NCBI RefSeq assembly: GCF_900115055.1 | Contig: NZ_FOVD01000009.1 | Location: 62,001 to 126,000, forward strand | Source of the DNA: Chryseobacterium oleae | Lineage (GTDB): Bacteria; Bacteroidota; Bacteroidia; Flavobacteriales; Weeksellaceae | DNA: 64,000 nt | Direction of reading: 5' to 3' | In this document: positions 32,691-39,380 of the stretch, in pieces | Layout: each line of letters begins with the position of its first letter | How positions within the stretch are numbered: position 1 is the first letter of the stretch | Made by a program: the position numbers and the translations under genes | The notes under the pieces: generated by a model | The model's input: the letters and a program-made list of their open reading frames with translations, nothing else | Told to the model about the DNA's origin: nothing | Database searches by the model: none

Positions 32691-32718
32691 TCAATTCTTT
32701 TGTAGTTCAAATTTTTAA

Positions 32719-33663
32719 TTAATTTTCGAGAAATGCTTTATAAAAAGCAGTTTCAATTTCAATAACATCAGTTTCCGTATATCTTCTTGAAAAGTGAATA
32801 GGAACGGCTTCTTTCACCTGACAGTCTTTCATGATCTTTCCTGATGCAGAAGCAAAACTGTGATAATTCAGCTTCGCAAATTCCTGATCAGAATCTTTAT
32901 AAAAACTCTCGATATACACAAGATCTGCCTCGCTGAACACCGCTTTTATCTTTTCATAATTTTCCTGATCTGCCGCATGATCCATAATTACCCCAAGCCT
33001 GTAACCTTGATTTCTGGTCAGTAAATGAAACAGATCAGATGCTTTGTAAACGGTTCCATCAATGTCAATTTCATTATCTTCATCATTATTTTCAAAAGCC
33101 GTTTTCAGTTCGCTGATCCATTTCCCTTTTCTGAAGCCGGAAGCCTCTTCATGAAAGGTGACTGAATCTTTTTCTTTGAACAAATACGCAATGGAATCTG
33201 TTTTATGATCAAGAATGGCCAATTCTACTTTTACCTGATCATCTTCAAAAAGGAAATTCTGCGTCTTTATAAATTCCAGGTTCCAGTGTGGTGGACGGAG
33301 TATATAAACATTAATTTCTTCAGAGGAAATGATTTCGCGGATCTCATATTCAATGGCCTTTTCATCAATCAGGTTCCATGTGTAAGATTTTAACCTCGCT
33401 TCAATCTGGTGATGGATATTTTTCGGCCCGCAGATCACAACTCTTTCTCCGCTACCGATCTGATGTCTGAAAATTCCGTCAAAATTCGAAAAATGATCAA
33501 TGTGTGTATGGCTGATGAATACCGCTGAAACCGACTGTATCTCTTTTACCGTCAGCTGGCTGGCTTCACCGCAGTCACACAAATAATGTTTTCCTGTATT
33601 TGCAATTTTTATTAATATGCTGATGTCTTCTCTCAAAAGACTTTTTATCTCTGCCTGTATCAT
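32719..33663 (-). CDS. RNase Z-like MBL fold metallohydrolase (314 aa)
   Basis: The zinc motif AVFISHTHIDHFSNFDGIFR (residues ~49-68) is the HxHxDH signature with the RNase Z-type spacing. Later histidines (MDHAADQ and IHFSRRY) complete the metal site. It lacks an obvious flexible arm of housekeeping tRNase Z and is a little long. A tRNA 3'-processing or phosphodiesterase role would fit the tRNA-like RNAs nearby; inference. Confidence 0.75.
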   Translation of the reverse strand: MIQAEIKSLLREDISILIKIANTGKHYLCDCGEASQLTVKEIQSVSAVFISHTHIDHFSNFDGIFRHQIGSGERVVICGPKNIHHQIEARLKSYTWNLIDEKAIEYEIREIISSEEINVYILRPPHWNLEFIKTQNFLFEDDQVKVELAILDHKTDSIAYLFKEKDSVTFHEEASGFRKGKWISELKTAFENNDEDNEIDIDGTVYKASDLFHLLTRNQGYRLGVIMDHAADQENYEKIKAVFSEADLVYIESFYKDSDQEFAKLNYHSFASASGKIMKDCQVKEAVPIHFSRRYTETDVIEIETAFYKAFLEN

Positions 33664-33711
33664 TGTATTAGTTTTTAAACATAAAAAAGTTCCGGTAAAA
33701 ATATACCGAAA

Positions 33712-34728
33712 CTAAACTTTAAGAGTCATAAACTCTTCTTTTATAAAATCAATCACTAAAGTATTCAACTTTTTGTTGATTCTTTTCTGTTCGTCTTTTT
33801 CCACTGAAGTGAAAGCATCCGGAAAATCTTTTCCAAAGTCTTCCAAAATGTCCTGAGCAAAAAGACCTATGATCTTGCCTATCATTTTGGGTTCAAATTC
33901 TCCTACTTTGCTCACCACATTATGCAATCTGTTGACTGTAACATACCTCTGAATGTTTTCCCAGATATTCTGAGCATTTTCTGAAAAATCTGCTGGCTTC
34001 TGAGTTTCTTTACGGTCTTTTTTCACCATTTTAGATCTTTCAACCCACTTATCATTCTTGTTTTTAAGAATAACTCTGGCGCCGTTTCCAAAATATCTGG
34101 TTTTCAAAGTTTTGACAATCGTTCCTTCGCACATATTGTTCTCCATTTCAGGTAGGCCAAGCCAAGCCGGAATTTTAGAGTCAAATACATTTGGGAACCT
34201 CAAAGCATCTTCCAAGCTGCCCTGGAATAAAACCTTTGCGTAGAAAAATCCGGTTTCCTCAAAAATCTGATTCACCACATCGGTGTCCAAATAAGTAGTA
34301 CCGTTCAACTTAATATCGAATCCATAGAATTCGTTATGAGGTGCGTATTCAACACCTTTTTGTACTTTGATAGCCTCTTTTACGGGTTCTACTTCTGTAT
34401 GTTTGTAGCCGCCTCCGAACAGTTCACCGTAAATTACTACCGTTTCCAATTCCGGGTGAATGGTTTTCACTTTTTGGAACAAATCAATTACATTTTTTCT
34501 GTAACGTTCTAAAATAAGGTGTGCGTTGTAGAATTTTTCATCCTTTTCAATAAAGGCGGTTCTTTTCGCGATTTTAATTTCCTTTCCGTCGGTAAAGAAA
34601 GAGAAATTGGCACCATGAACCTTTTCCTGCACGATGAAAATCTCATCCCCAAAACCCTGCAACCTGATCTGATCGATCACGCGGGTTTGGTAAGCGTTTT
34701 CTATAGAGTTATATGTTTTGAAAATCAT
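33712..34728 (-). CDS. Rnl2-type RNA ligase (338 aa)
   Basis: Nucleotidyltransferase motifs are all present: motif I VQEKVHGANFSFF with adenylation Lys36, motif III VIYGELFGGGY near residue 122, motif IIIa EFYGFDIKL, motif IV CEGTIVKTL near residue 203, and motif V RVILKNKNDKWVE near residue 219. Size and the KVHGAN form match T4 Rnl2, which seals 3'-OH/5'-phosphate nicks in duplex RNA. The C-terminal ~110 residues match no domain I know and may add substrate choice. It is first behind the island promoter at 34843, followed by MBL, phosphoesterase, exonucleases and the GHKL protein, a plausible end-healing and sealing set. Confidence 0.9.
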   Translation of the reverse strand: MIFKTYNSIENAYQTRVIDQIRLQGFGDEIFIVQEKVHGANFSFFTDGKEIKIAKRTAFIEKDEKFYNAHLILERYRKNVIDLFQKVKTIHPELETVVIYGELFGGGYKHTEVEPVKEAIKVQKGVEYAPHNEFYGFDIKLNGTTYLDTDVVNQIFEETGFFYAKVLFQGSLEDALRFPNVFDSKIPAWLGLPEMENNMCEGTIVKTLKTRYFGNGARVILKNKNDKWVERSKMVKKDRKETQKPADFSENAQNIWENIQRYVTVNRLHNVVSKVGEFEPKMIGKIIGLFAQDILEDFGKDFPDAFTSVEKDEQKRINKKLNTLVIDFIKEEFMTLKV

Positions 34729-34842
34729 TTTTTTAGTTTTTAGTTTTTTTATAGTTTTCCAAAAGGCTTAGAATATTTCCCTGCCTTTCTATCAATCATC
34801 TTCATCTTCTTTCTTTCAGTAATCTTTGATATTTTGATTATG

Positions 34843-34878
34843 CAAAGTAAAAAAGTAAGAACGCAATCTTTTTGCGCT
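34843..34878 (-). promoter_or_regulatory. Island promoter/operator 4 (RNA ligase operon)
   Basis: Minus strand: AGCGCA, AAAAGAT, TGCGTT (34860-34878), 9 bp, then TTACTTTG (34843-34850). The most diverged of the five elements, but the spacing is identical. Confidence 0.68.
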
Positions 34879-34894
34879 GATCTGAAAATATTGA

Positions 34895-35266
34895 TTATAA
34901 TTGTTCAAAATTTTCCAAAAGGCTTAGAATATTCTTCTTGCCCACCGGATTCATAGAATGACAATAGAATTTTGGGAGATCCAAATAATTATCCATACAA
35001 TATTCTACCAGCCATTTGGCACAATCATAGCCTGTTTTTTCAGTGTATTCGTTAGCATTGGGCTTCAGATAATGTACATCTGCCAGGTCATGGTCAAAAG
35101 AAATGAGTTCCGGAAGTCCTTTTTCCATAATTCTGTTGACAAACTGCTCGTAATTGCGAACAATATGCCAGTCTTTTCTGAGGAAAATATCCTGTTTGGT
35201 ATAATGATACGCCTCAACCGGGTATCTTATATCATCCAGAAATAATAATCTTTTGGTCATTTCCAT
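34895..35266 (-). CDS. Cyclic-phosphate processing receiver (cREC) protein (123 aa)
   Basis: The protein has the receiver-like opening RLLFLDDIRYP and the second acidic block LISFDHDLADVHYL, plus a C-terminal FYCHSMNPVGKKNI. This is the cREC pattern (PF20274), predicted from comparative genomics to act on cyclic phosphate RNA ends in repair loci. Unlike a two-component receiver it has no output domain or kinase partner. It lies just upstream of the RNA ligase promoter and downstream of the RNase H-like gene. Confidence 0.75.
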   Translation of the reverse strand: MEMTKRLLFLDDIRYPVEAYHYTKQDIFLRKDWHIVRNYEQFVNRIMEKGLPELISFDHDLADVHYLKPNANEYTEKTGYDCAKWLVEYCMDNYLDLPKFYCHSMNPVGKKNILSLLENFEQL

Positions 35267-35313
35267 CCTGTTATTTTTTTAAGCCCGAAGCCTGTGAATA
35301 CATTCTTTATTAA

Positions 35314-35799
35314 TTAAACCATCATATCAGCACAATTGGTGCTTGCGAATGCGTAAGGTTTTGCTTTAAACACATAGCCCATTCCCAGAATATAGCCCAT
35401 AGCATCTTTCAATGCCGCATTTGACTTAAAATCAGGGTCGGTATTAATGTCTGCGTGTACCTCCATTTCCACACCATAAGCATCCAGAACGGCACAGATA
35501 GCGTAAGCAATTTCTACGGATCTGTTGACCTCGTTCAGCATCCGTTCTTTGATACTGATCTTCTGTATTTTTCTGTCTTTTCTGATAAAGGTAAACGCTC
35601 CTTTTCCCTCCCGTACAAATACTACTGCCGTAGCATAGCTGATCGCTTCGCCGTACACGTGGGAATCTGAGCCCACACATACTTTCAGGCGGTGACCGTT
35701 AGCCTGTTCGCGGATGATGGCTTCTTCTACCAGCTGTGTGATAGGTTTCCGGAAAAAATTTCCTTTCATATTCTGCCATACTTCTTGTTGCGTTTCCAT
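35314..35799 (-). CDS. RNase H-like YkuK/DUF458 family protein (161 aa)
   Basis: LKVCVGSDSHVYGEAISYAT (first acidic residue in a beta strand), then EVHADINTDPDFKSNAALKD, give an RNase H-fold pattern like Bacillus YkuK (PF04308). The family is predicted to be nucleases but lacks solid biochemistry. It is the first protein gene downstream of the 16-member tRNA-like array and probably co-transcribed with it. Confidence 0.75.
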   Translation of the reverse strand: METQQEVWQNMKGNFFRKPITQLVEEAIIREQANGHRLKVCVGSDSHVYGEAISYATAVVFVREGKGAFTFIRKDRKIQKISIKERMLNEVNRSVEIAYAICAVLDAYGVEMEVHADINTDPDFKSNAALKDAMGYILGMGYVFKAKPYAFASTNCADMMV

Positions 35800-35893
35800 T
35801 TTTTTACATGTTTTAAATTCTGTTTTATATTAATTTGTCAATTTTATAAAATTCACTTACGAAGTAAAATTCATCATTGACGATTCACTTTTG

Positions 35894-35964
35894 CACTCCG
35901 AAGCGGACTCGAACCGATACCATCAGTTTTGGAGACTGAGATGCTACCATTACACTATCAGAGT
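35894..35964 (-). tRNA. tRNA-Trp-like (CCA)
   Basis: Normal gene order. Acceptor ACTCTGA/TCGGAGT (7/7, one wobble), anticodon arm TCAGT/ACTGA with loop CTCCAAA, T-loop TTCGAGT. One T-stem mismatch. No encoded CCA; discriminator G. Confidence 0.8.
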
Positions 35965-35973
35965 AGTTTTTTG

Positions 35974-36046
35974 TTGATTCATCAGGACTCGAACCTGAAC
36001 AACAAGAGTCAGAGTCTTGTGTGCTAAACCATTACACTATGAATCA
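35974..36046 (-). tRNA. tRNA-Gln-like (CTG)
   Basis: Normal order. Acceptor TGATTCA/TGAATCA and T-stem TCAGG/CCTGA are perfect; anticodon arm CAAGA/TCTTG with loop CTCTGAC gives CTG. Confidence 0.85.
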
Positions 36047-36053
36047 TTTTTTG

Positions 36054-36125
36054 TGGATCAAAACCGAATTGAACGGTTCCCTTTTGCTTTTCAGACAAAT
36101 GTGCAGACCTTCTACACCACTGATC
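36054..36125 (-). tRNA. tRNA-Phe-like (GAA)
   Basis: Acceptor GGATCAG/TTGATCC (one wobble), anticodon arm TTTGT/GCAAA with loop CTGAAAA, T-arm AACCG/CGGTT with TTCAATT. Discriminator A. Confidence 0.82.
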
Positions 36126-36201
36126 CCTGTTTATATATAATGAGTAATCCCGACATAGTCCTATTGGCATTTATCAATCATCTTTCATCATTCATGTTTT
36201 G

Positions 36202-36275
36202 TACAGAAAAAGGGATTCGAACCCTTAATATCTTGATCCTAAATCAAGCGCGTCTGCCAGTTCCGCCATTTCTGC
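36202..36275 (-). tRNA. tRNA-Leu-like (TAG) lacking the long variable arm
   Basis: The D-arm is of leucine type, anticodon arm CTTGA/TCAAG with loop TTTAGGA gives TAG, but the variable region is 5 nt (ATATT) where tRNA-Leu should have a long arm. T-arm AAGGG/CCCTT with TTCGAAT is perfect. Confidence 0.75.
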
Positions 36276-36454
36276 AGGTTTTATTAATAATGAGTAAGCG
36301 GTAATCAGTAATTTTAAAAAATTGACTTATTGACCATTCACAATTGATTACTCATTGCTTATTACTCATTATTTATAAATTTGTGAATGATCTCCTCGAT
36401 CTGAACTTTCATGGTATTATTTATTCACAATTGATTTTTGACCATTCACATAAG

Positions 36455-36526
36455 TACTCCATAAGGGAATCGAACCCTTATCATCTGCTCGAAAGGCAGG
36501 CGTCCTAACCGTTAGACGAATGGAGC
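36455..36526 (-). tRNA. tRNA-Glu-like (TTC)
   Basis: Acceptor GCTCCAT/ATGGAGT, anticodon stem core CTGC/GCAG with loop CTTTCGA (TTC), T-arm AAGGG/CCCTT with TTCGATT. Confidence 0.82.
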
Positions 36527-36534
36527 GTTTTAAA

Positions 36535-36605
36535 CCAACTGACCAGGAATCGAACCTGAACAACAAGAGTACTTTTCCTGCATGCTGCCGTTACATTATC
36601 AGCGG
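36535..36605 (-). tRNA. Degenerate tRNA-like, Gln-array relative
   Basis: The 3' half is nearly that of the tRNA-Gln-like gene (TTGTTGTTCAGGTTCG), but the acceptor CCGCTGA/TCAGTTG has a mismatch and the loop AAAGTAC lacks U33. Anticodon assignment (AGT by position) is unsafe. Confidence 0.55.
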
Positions 36606-36611
36606 TTTTTG

Positions 36612-36695
36612 TGGAAGCGGTAGGATTCGAACCTACTCAGCAATAAAGCAACAGATTTACAGTCTGCCCCGGCTCTCCAACTCCGGCGAGCTTCC
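36612..36695 (-). tRNA. tRNA-Tyr-like (GTA)
   Basis: Anticodon stem GCAGA/TCTGT with loop CTGTAAA; a long variable region as expected for bacterial Tyr; T-arm GTAGG/CCTAC with TTCGAAT. One acceptor mismatch at 7-66. Confidence 0.82.
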
Positions 36696-36760
36696 AGTAT
36701 AATGAGTAATAAGCAATTTCTAAATTCTAAATTCTAATCTCTAACTTCTACCCTCTATTT

Positions 36761-36837
36761 GAAGAAAAACAAAGCCTGTCTTAATTTTTTGTTTGATATA
36801 AGAACTTCTGCGCCTGACAAACTTTTATTTTTTCTTC
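36761..36837 (-). ncRNA. Array-associated hairpin RNA, copy 1
   Basis: Outer stem GAAGAAAAA/TTTTTCTTC and inner stem AAGTTTGTC/GACAGGCTT (two wobbles) enclose a ~35-nt loop with GCAGAAGTTCTT. The sequence recurs at 36939 and, diverged, at 37307. No T-loop or anticodon; not a tRNA. Confidence 0.6.
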
Positions 36838-36938
36838 TGAACTAACTAAATTTTATAAATGATAAGTGATGAGTGATAATTGATCGGTAATCCTGTAACG
36901 ACCACTAACTTCTAATCTCTAACTTCTAACCTCTATTT

Positions 36939-37015
36939 GAAGAAAAACAAAGCCTGTCTTAATTTTTAGTTTGATATAAGAACTTCTTCGCTCGACAAAC
37001 TTTTACTTTTTCTCC
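36939..37015 (-). ncRNA. Array-associated hairpin RNA, copy 2
   Basis: Same design as copy 1 with outer stem GGAGAAAAA/TTTTTCTTC and inner stem AAGTTTGTC/GACAGGCTT; the outer stem change G-G for A-A keeps pairing through wobbles. The loop has GAGCGAAGAAG. Confidence 0.6.
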
Positions 37016-37094
37016 GGAACTAATCTCATTTTAGTTATTTGAGATGGTTATGGGATTGTTCATAACCATTTTATTTTTTTTATTGAATTCACGA

Positions 37095-37171
37095 ATGTTT
37101 CGCATTTTAAACCCACTCAGCTTACGCAACGGTTTTGCAGACCGCCCCGACTCTTCCACTTCGGCGAACCA
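37095..37171 (-). tRNA. tRNA-Cys-like (GCA) with decayed T-arm
   Basis: Anticodon arm GCGGT/ACCGT with loop CTGCAAA gives GCA; a long Ser/Tyr-type variable arm follows. Acceptor TGGTTCG/CGAAACA pairs 6/7. The T-arm is shortened (GTGGG, TTTAAAAT, then acceptor), without TTCGA. Confidence 0.55.
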
Positions 37172-37306
37172 TCAGATGTGATTATAAATGATAATTGATG
37201 ATTGATGATTGATAGTTGATAATTGATAATTGATAATGAATCTATAAACTCTCTAACTTCTAATTTCTAACATCTAGCTTCTAATATCTAACATCTAGCT
37301 TCTAAT

Positions 37307-37388
37307 AAAAAAAGAAAAAGGCTGTCGGTATTTTCCATATTTGGCGTAAAGATCTTCTGCTCTTGACACACCTTATTTCTTCTCTTTT
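37307..37388 (-). ncRNA. Array-associated hairpin RNA, copy 3 (diverged)
   Basis: Inner stem AAGG-T-TGTC/GACA-G-CCTT replaces two T-G wobbles of copies 1 and 2 with G-C pairs, a compensatory change. The outer stem is A/T-rich (AAGAGAAGAAA against TTTTTCTTTTTTT). The loop keeps GAGCAGAAG. Confidence 0.5.
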
Positions 37389-37413
37389 GAAACAATTAAC
37401 ATTTAGTTATCTG

Positions 37414-37485
37414 CGATTCCGGAAAGATTCGAACTTTCAACTTCCGGTTTAACAGACCGGCGCTCTACCATTGAGCTACGAAATT
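37414..37485 (-). tRNA. tRNA-Asn-like (GTT)
   Basis: An an anticodon arm CCGGT/ACCGG with loop CTGTTAA; acceptor AATTTCG/CGGAATC pairs 6/7; T-loop TTCGAAT. Confidence 0.82.
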
Positions 37486-37592
37486 GTTTTCTGTTTGTAA
37501 ATTGCGAATGGTCAATCCGTTGTACTGTTATTTTTTTTAAATTCACTTGCGAAGCAAAATTCACCATTCACCATTCACTTTTGCCTCTTTTG

Positions 37593-37666
37593 TAATTCCG
37601 GAAGGACTCGAACCTTCAACCTTCGGCGTATCAGACCGACACTCTAACCACTTGAGCTACGAAATT
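37593..37666 (-). tRNA. tRNA-Ile-like (GAT)
   Basis: Acceptor AATTTCG/CGGAATT is complete (one wobble); anticodon arm TCGGT/GCCGA with loop CTGATAC; T-arm GAAGG/CCTTC with TTCGAGT. Confidence 0.85.
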
Positions 37667-37779
37667 GTTTTCTGTTTGTGAATGGTCAATTGTCAATTCG
37701 TTGTACTGTCAATTTTTTTAAAATTCACTTGCGAAGCAAAATTCACTATTCACCATTCACTTTTGCCCCCTGGCAAAAT

Positions 37780-37854
37780 TGGTCTGGAAAGCAAGATTCG
37801 AACTTGCGACCTCCCGCGTCCAAGACGGGTAAACAACCACCGTTATCTTTCCAG
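37780..37854 (-). tRNA. tRNA-Pro-like (TGG) with encoded CCA
   Basis: Acceptor CTGGAAA/TTTCCAG perfect, discriminator A followed by CCA; anticodon arm CCCGT/GCGGG with loop CTTGGAC; T-arm GCAAG/CTTGC with TTCGAAT. It is the only array member with an encoded CCA. Confidence 0.85.
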
Positions 37855-37860
37855 TTTTTA

Positions 37861-37920
37861 AGGTTCGGTTTCCAATTTGTTTTCCGGGAGACAGCCGGGA
37901 TTAAAATTTTCCGTGAACCT
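37861..37920 (-). tRNA. Compact 60-nt tRNA-Asp-like (GTC), T-arm missing
   Basis: AGGTTC/GAACCT closes a 60-nt unit. The anticodon arm CCGG/CCGG holds loop CTGTCTC (GTC). A canonical D-arm and TTCGA T-loop are absent, as in some mitochondrial tRNAs. It lies 3 bp from a second Asp-type unit. Confidence 0.55.
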
Positions 37921-37923
37921 TTG

Positions 37924-37995
37924 CGGTCTATGCGGGAATCGAACCCGCAGTGCCCAAGAGACAGTCGGGCAGGTTAGCCGTTACCTCAATAGACC
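37924..37995 (-). tRNA. tRNA-Asp-like (GTC) with enlarged anticodon loop
   Basis: Acceptor GGTCTAT/ATAGACC and T-arm GCGGG/CCCGC with TTCGATT are perfect. Stem GCCCG/TGGGC leaves a 9-nt loop ACTGTCTCT rather than 7; CTGTCTC at its centre gives GTC. Discriminator G. Confidence 0.68.
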
Positions 37996-38002
37996 TTTTT
38001 TG

Positions 38003-38076
38003 TAATTCTGAGAGGAATCGAACCTCTAACCTTCGGTTTAGAAAACCAACGCTCTATCCAATTGAGCTACAGAATC
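38003..38076 (-). tRNA. tRNA-Arg-like (TCT)
   Basis: Acceptor GATTCTG/CAGAATT (G-T at 1-72), anticodon arm TTGGT/ACCGA with loop TTTCTAA, T-arm AGAGG/CCTCT with TTCGATT. Confidence 0.83.
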
Positions 38077-38157
38077 AATAATTGTTTGATGAAAATTATT
38101 CGTCATGTTCTAATTTCTAATTTCTAACTTCTAATCTCTAACTTCTAATCTGTATCG

Positions 38158-38231
38158 TAATCCCAGAAGGAATTGAACCTTCAACCCCCGGTTTAAAAGA
38201 CCGGTGCTCTGACCAATTGAGCTATGAGATT
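38158..38231 (-). tRNA. tRNA-Lys-like (TTT)
   Basis: Anticodon arm CCGGT/ACCGG with loop CTTTTAA; acceptor AATCTCA/TGGGATT; T-arm GAAGG/CCTTC with TTCAATT. Confidence 0.83.
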
Positions 38232-38312
38232 GTTTTTTTATGTGAATGGTCAATTTGCTTTGCTTGTCAATTTTAAATTCATTATTCACCATTGACCATT
38301 CCTATTTACTTT

Positions 38313-38385
38313 GGGTATCTTCGGGGATCGAACCCTGTTCTCCGGTTCCACAAACCGGCGCTTTACCAAATAAGCTAAAGAAACC
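38313..38385 (-). tRNA. tRNA-His-like (GTG), first array member
   Basis: Anticodon arm CCGGT/ACCGG with loop TTGTGGA; discriminator C as in tRNA-His, but the base before position 1 is T, so the usual G-1 is not encoded. Acceptor GGTTTCT/AGATACC has one mismatch. It starts 8 bp downstream of a terminator hairpin. Confidence 0.8.
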
Positions 38386-38393
38386 ATAAAAAA

Positions 38394-38416
38394 AGCACCT
38401 CTTTTCGGGAGGTGCT
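38394..38416 (-). terminator. Intrinsic terminator directly ahead of the tRNA-like array
   Basis: On the minus strand AGCACCTC, CCGAAAA, GAGGTGCT forms an 8-bp stem followed by seven T. It ends the small gene at 38449-38565, yet the array starts 8 bp later with no promoter between, so the array may depend on read-through or a promoter hidden in this region. Confidence 0.8.
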
Positions 38417-38448
38417 GTATATATTTTGACGTGTCAGATCACTGAGAC

Positions 38449-38565
38449 CTACGTATATAAGCACCTTTTATCAATAAATTCACTATCCAGAATACATGCA
38501 TATCCTTTCGGCTCCTGTCCGTCTAGTCCTGAATACTGATTAGATATGTTATGTAATTGTTTCAT
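38449..38565 (-). CDS. Small protein upstream of the tRNA-like array (38 aa)
   Basis: From ATG 38565: MKQLHNISNQYSGLDGQEPK onward, with two Cys. It has its own promoter-like TTACTTTG box at 38629-38636 (with TTTG 20 bp further upstream) and ends at the terminator 38394-38416. A longer frame to 38631 runs through the leader and is less likely. Unknown function. Confidence 0.4.
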   Translation of the reverse strand: MKQLHNISNQYSGLDGQEPKGYACILDSEFIDKRCLYT

Positions 38566-38888
38566 TATATTCTTGTTATTTAAAAAGTTTTTGAATCCTG
38601 AAAACCTGTTGCTTTCAATTTTCGGTTGCAAAGTAAGTATGAAATTTTTTAATCTGCAAATTTATTTTTCAATTAAATATTTGAAAATCAATAAGTTATA
38701 TATCGTTTTCAGCATAAAGAATAACCGTCCGCAATATCCTGCGGATCTCTTAAATACCTAAATGACTGTCTCTCATCGGGTTACTTATCACTCTTATTTA
38801 TCGTATTAAATTGACATTGTTAATTAAAAAATTTTTGTTTTTACGGTTATTTTTTTTCATTCTAAATAATTTATGGCCTAAAACACAA

Positions 38889-38916
38889 GAAACGCCTCGA
38901 GTTATCGAGGCGTTTC
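38889..38916 (-). terminator. Terminator after the 42-aa gene
   Basis: GAAACGCCTCGA/TCGAGGCGTTTC forms a perfect 12-bp stem with a 4-base loop. T-rich tails occur on both strands. Between it and 38566 I see only the upstream promoter and A/T-rich sequence. Confidence 0.75.
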
Positions 38917-38945
38917 TGTGGTATTTTGTTTAAATTCTTACGGGT

Positions 38946-39074
38946 TTATTGTAAATAATTTTCAAAGCAAGCACATTTCGCCTCATTCCATATCATCCAT
39001 TCGTATCCGAATAATCCTTTTATTGAAGGGCTATCGCATAGATTTACATTGATATGTGCTCTTTGTAGTGTCAT
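38946..39074 (-). CDS. Small protein with own promoter and terminator (42 aa)
   Basis: ATG at 39074 gives MTLQRAHINVNLCDSPSIKG and continues with a Trp- and Cys-containing tail. The exact -7 box TATCTTTG lies 13 bp upstream with TTG at the right -33 distance, and a 12-bp-stem terminator follows the stop. The complete transcription unit argues for a real small gene. Function unknown. Confidence 0.5.
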   Translation of the reverse strand: MTLQRAHINVNLCDSPSIKGLFGYEWMIWNEAKCACFENYLQ

Positions 39075-39086
39075 AATTTTATGGCG

Positions 39087-39094
39087 CAAAGATA
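39087..39094 (-). promoter_or_regulatory. -7 box of the 42-aa gene
   Basis: TATCTTTG on the minus strand; TTG at 39114-39116 lies 19 bp upstream. Confidence 0.55.
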
Positions 39095-39168
39095 GGAAAA
39101 ATTGTTTTTCAGCAATGAAAATAATACTTTTGTTCACTGAGCAGGGGGATAGTTTAACTGGAAAAGAC

Positions 39169-39338
39169 GGTGGCTTCAAGTTCCTCAGCCACCTTGTATA
39201 TGCGGGTATAAGAAATTTCTTCCAATCGTTTTAATGCCTGAATTTTTAAATCTTTTAATTTTAAAATAACTATCTCCTGAAAGTATTTCATTAAAACTAA
39301 GACTACAGCTCTGGGTGGCTGAGGACCACGAAGCCACC
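39169..39338 (+). repeat. MITE-like element with 25-bp imperfect inverted ends
   Basis: 39169-39193 and the reverse complement of 39314-39338 agree at about 21 of 25 positions (GGTGGCTTC...CTCAGCCACC). The 120 bp between has no gene. It separates the small genes from the MoxR operon's end. Confidence 0.5.
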
Positions 39339-39380
39339 TACCATTTTTTAAATCTTTAAATGCTTAAATCTTTAAATTCT

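Noticed and set aside
37095..37171. Selenocysteine tRNA
   Set aside because: The anticodon is GCA and the acceptor-T helix is not extended; the TCA-type units elsewhere also lack tRNA-Sec features and no selAB genes are seen.
36017..38000. Frames of 60-99 codons over the tRNA-like array on the plus strand
   Set aside because: They run antisense through T-arms and anticodon arms and share the same artificial 'RIRTxN' phrases.
35894..38385. Ordinary housekeeping tRNA operon
   Set aside because: Too many members deviate in arms, loops and CCA, and the array sits in an RNA repair island; still, scores against the whole genome are needed.
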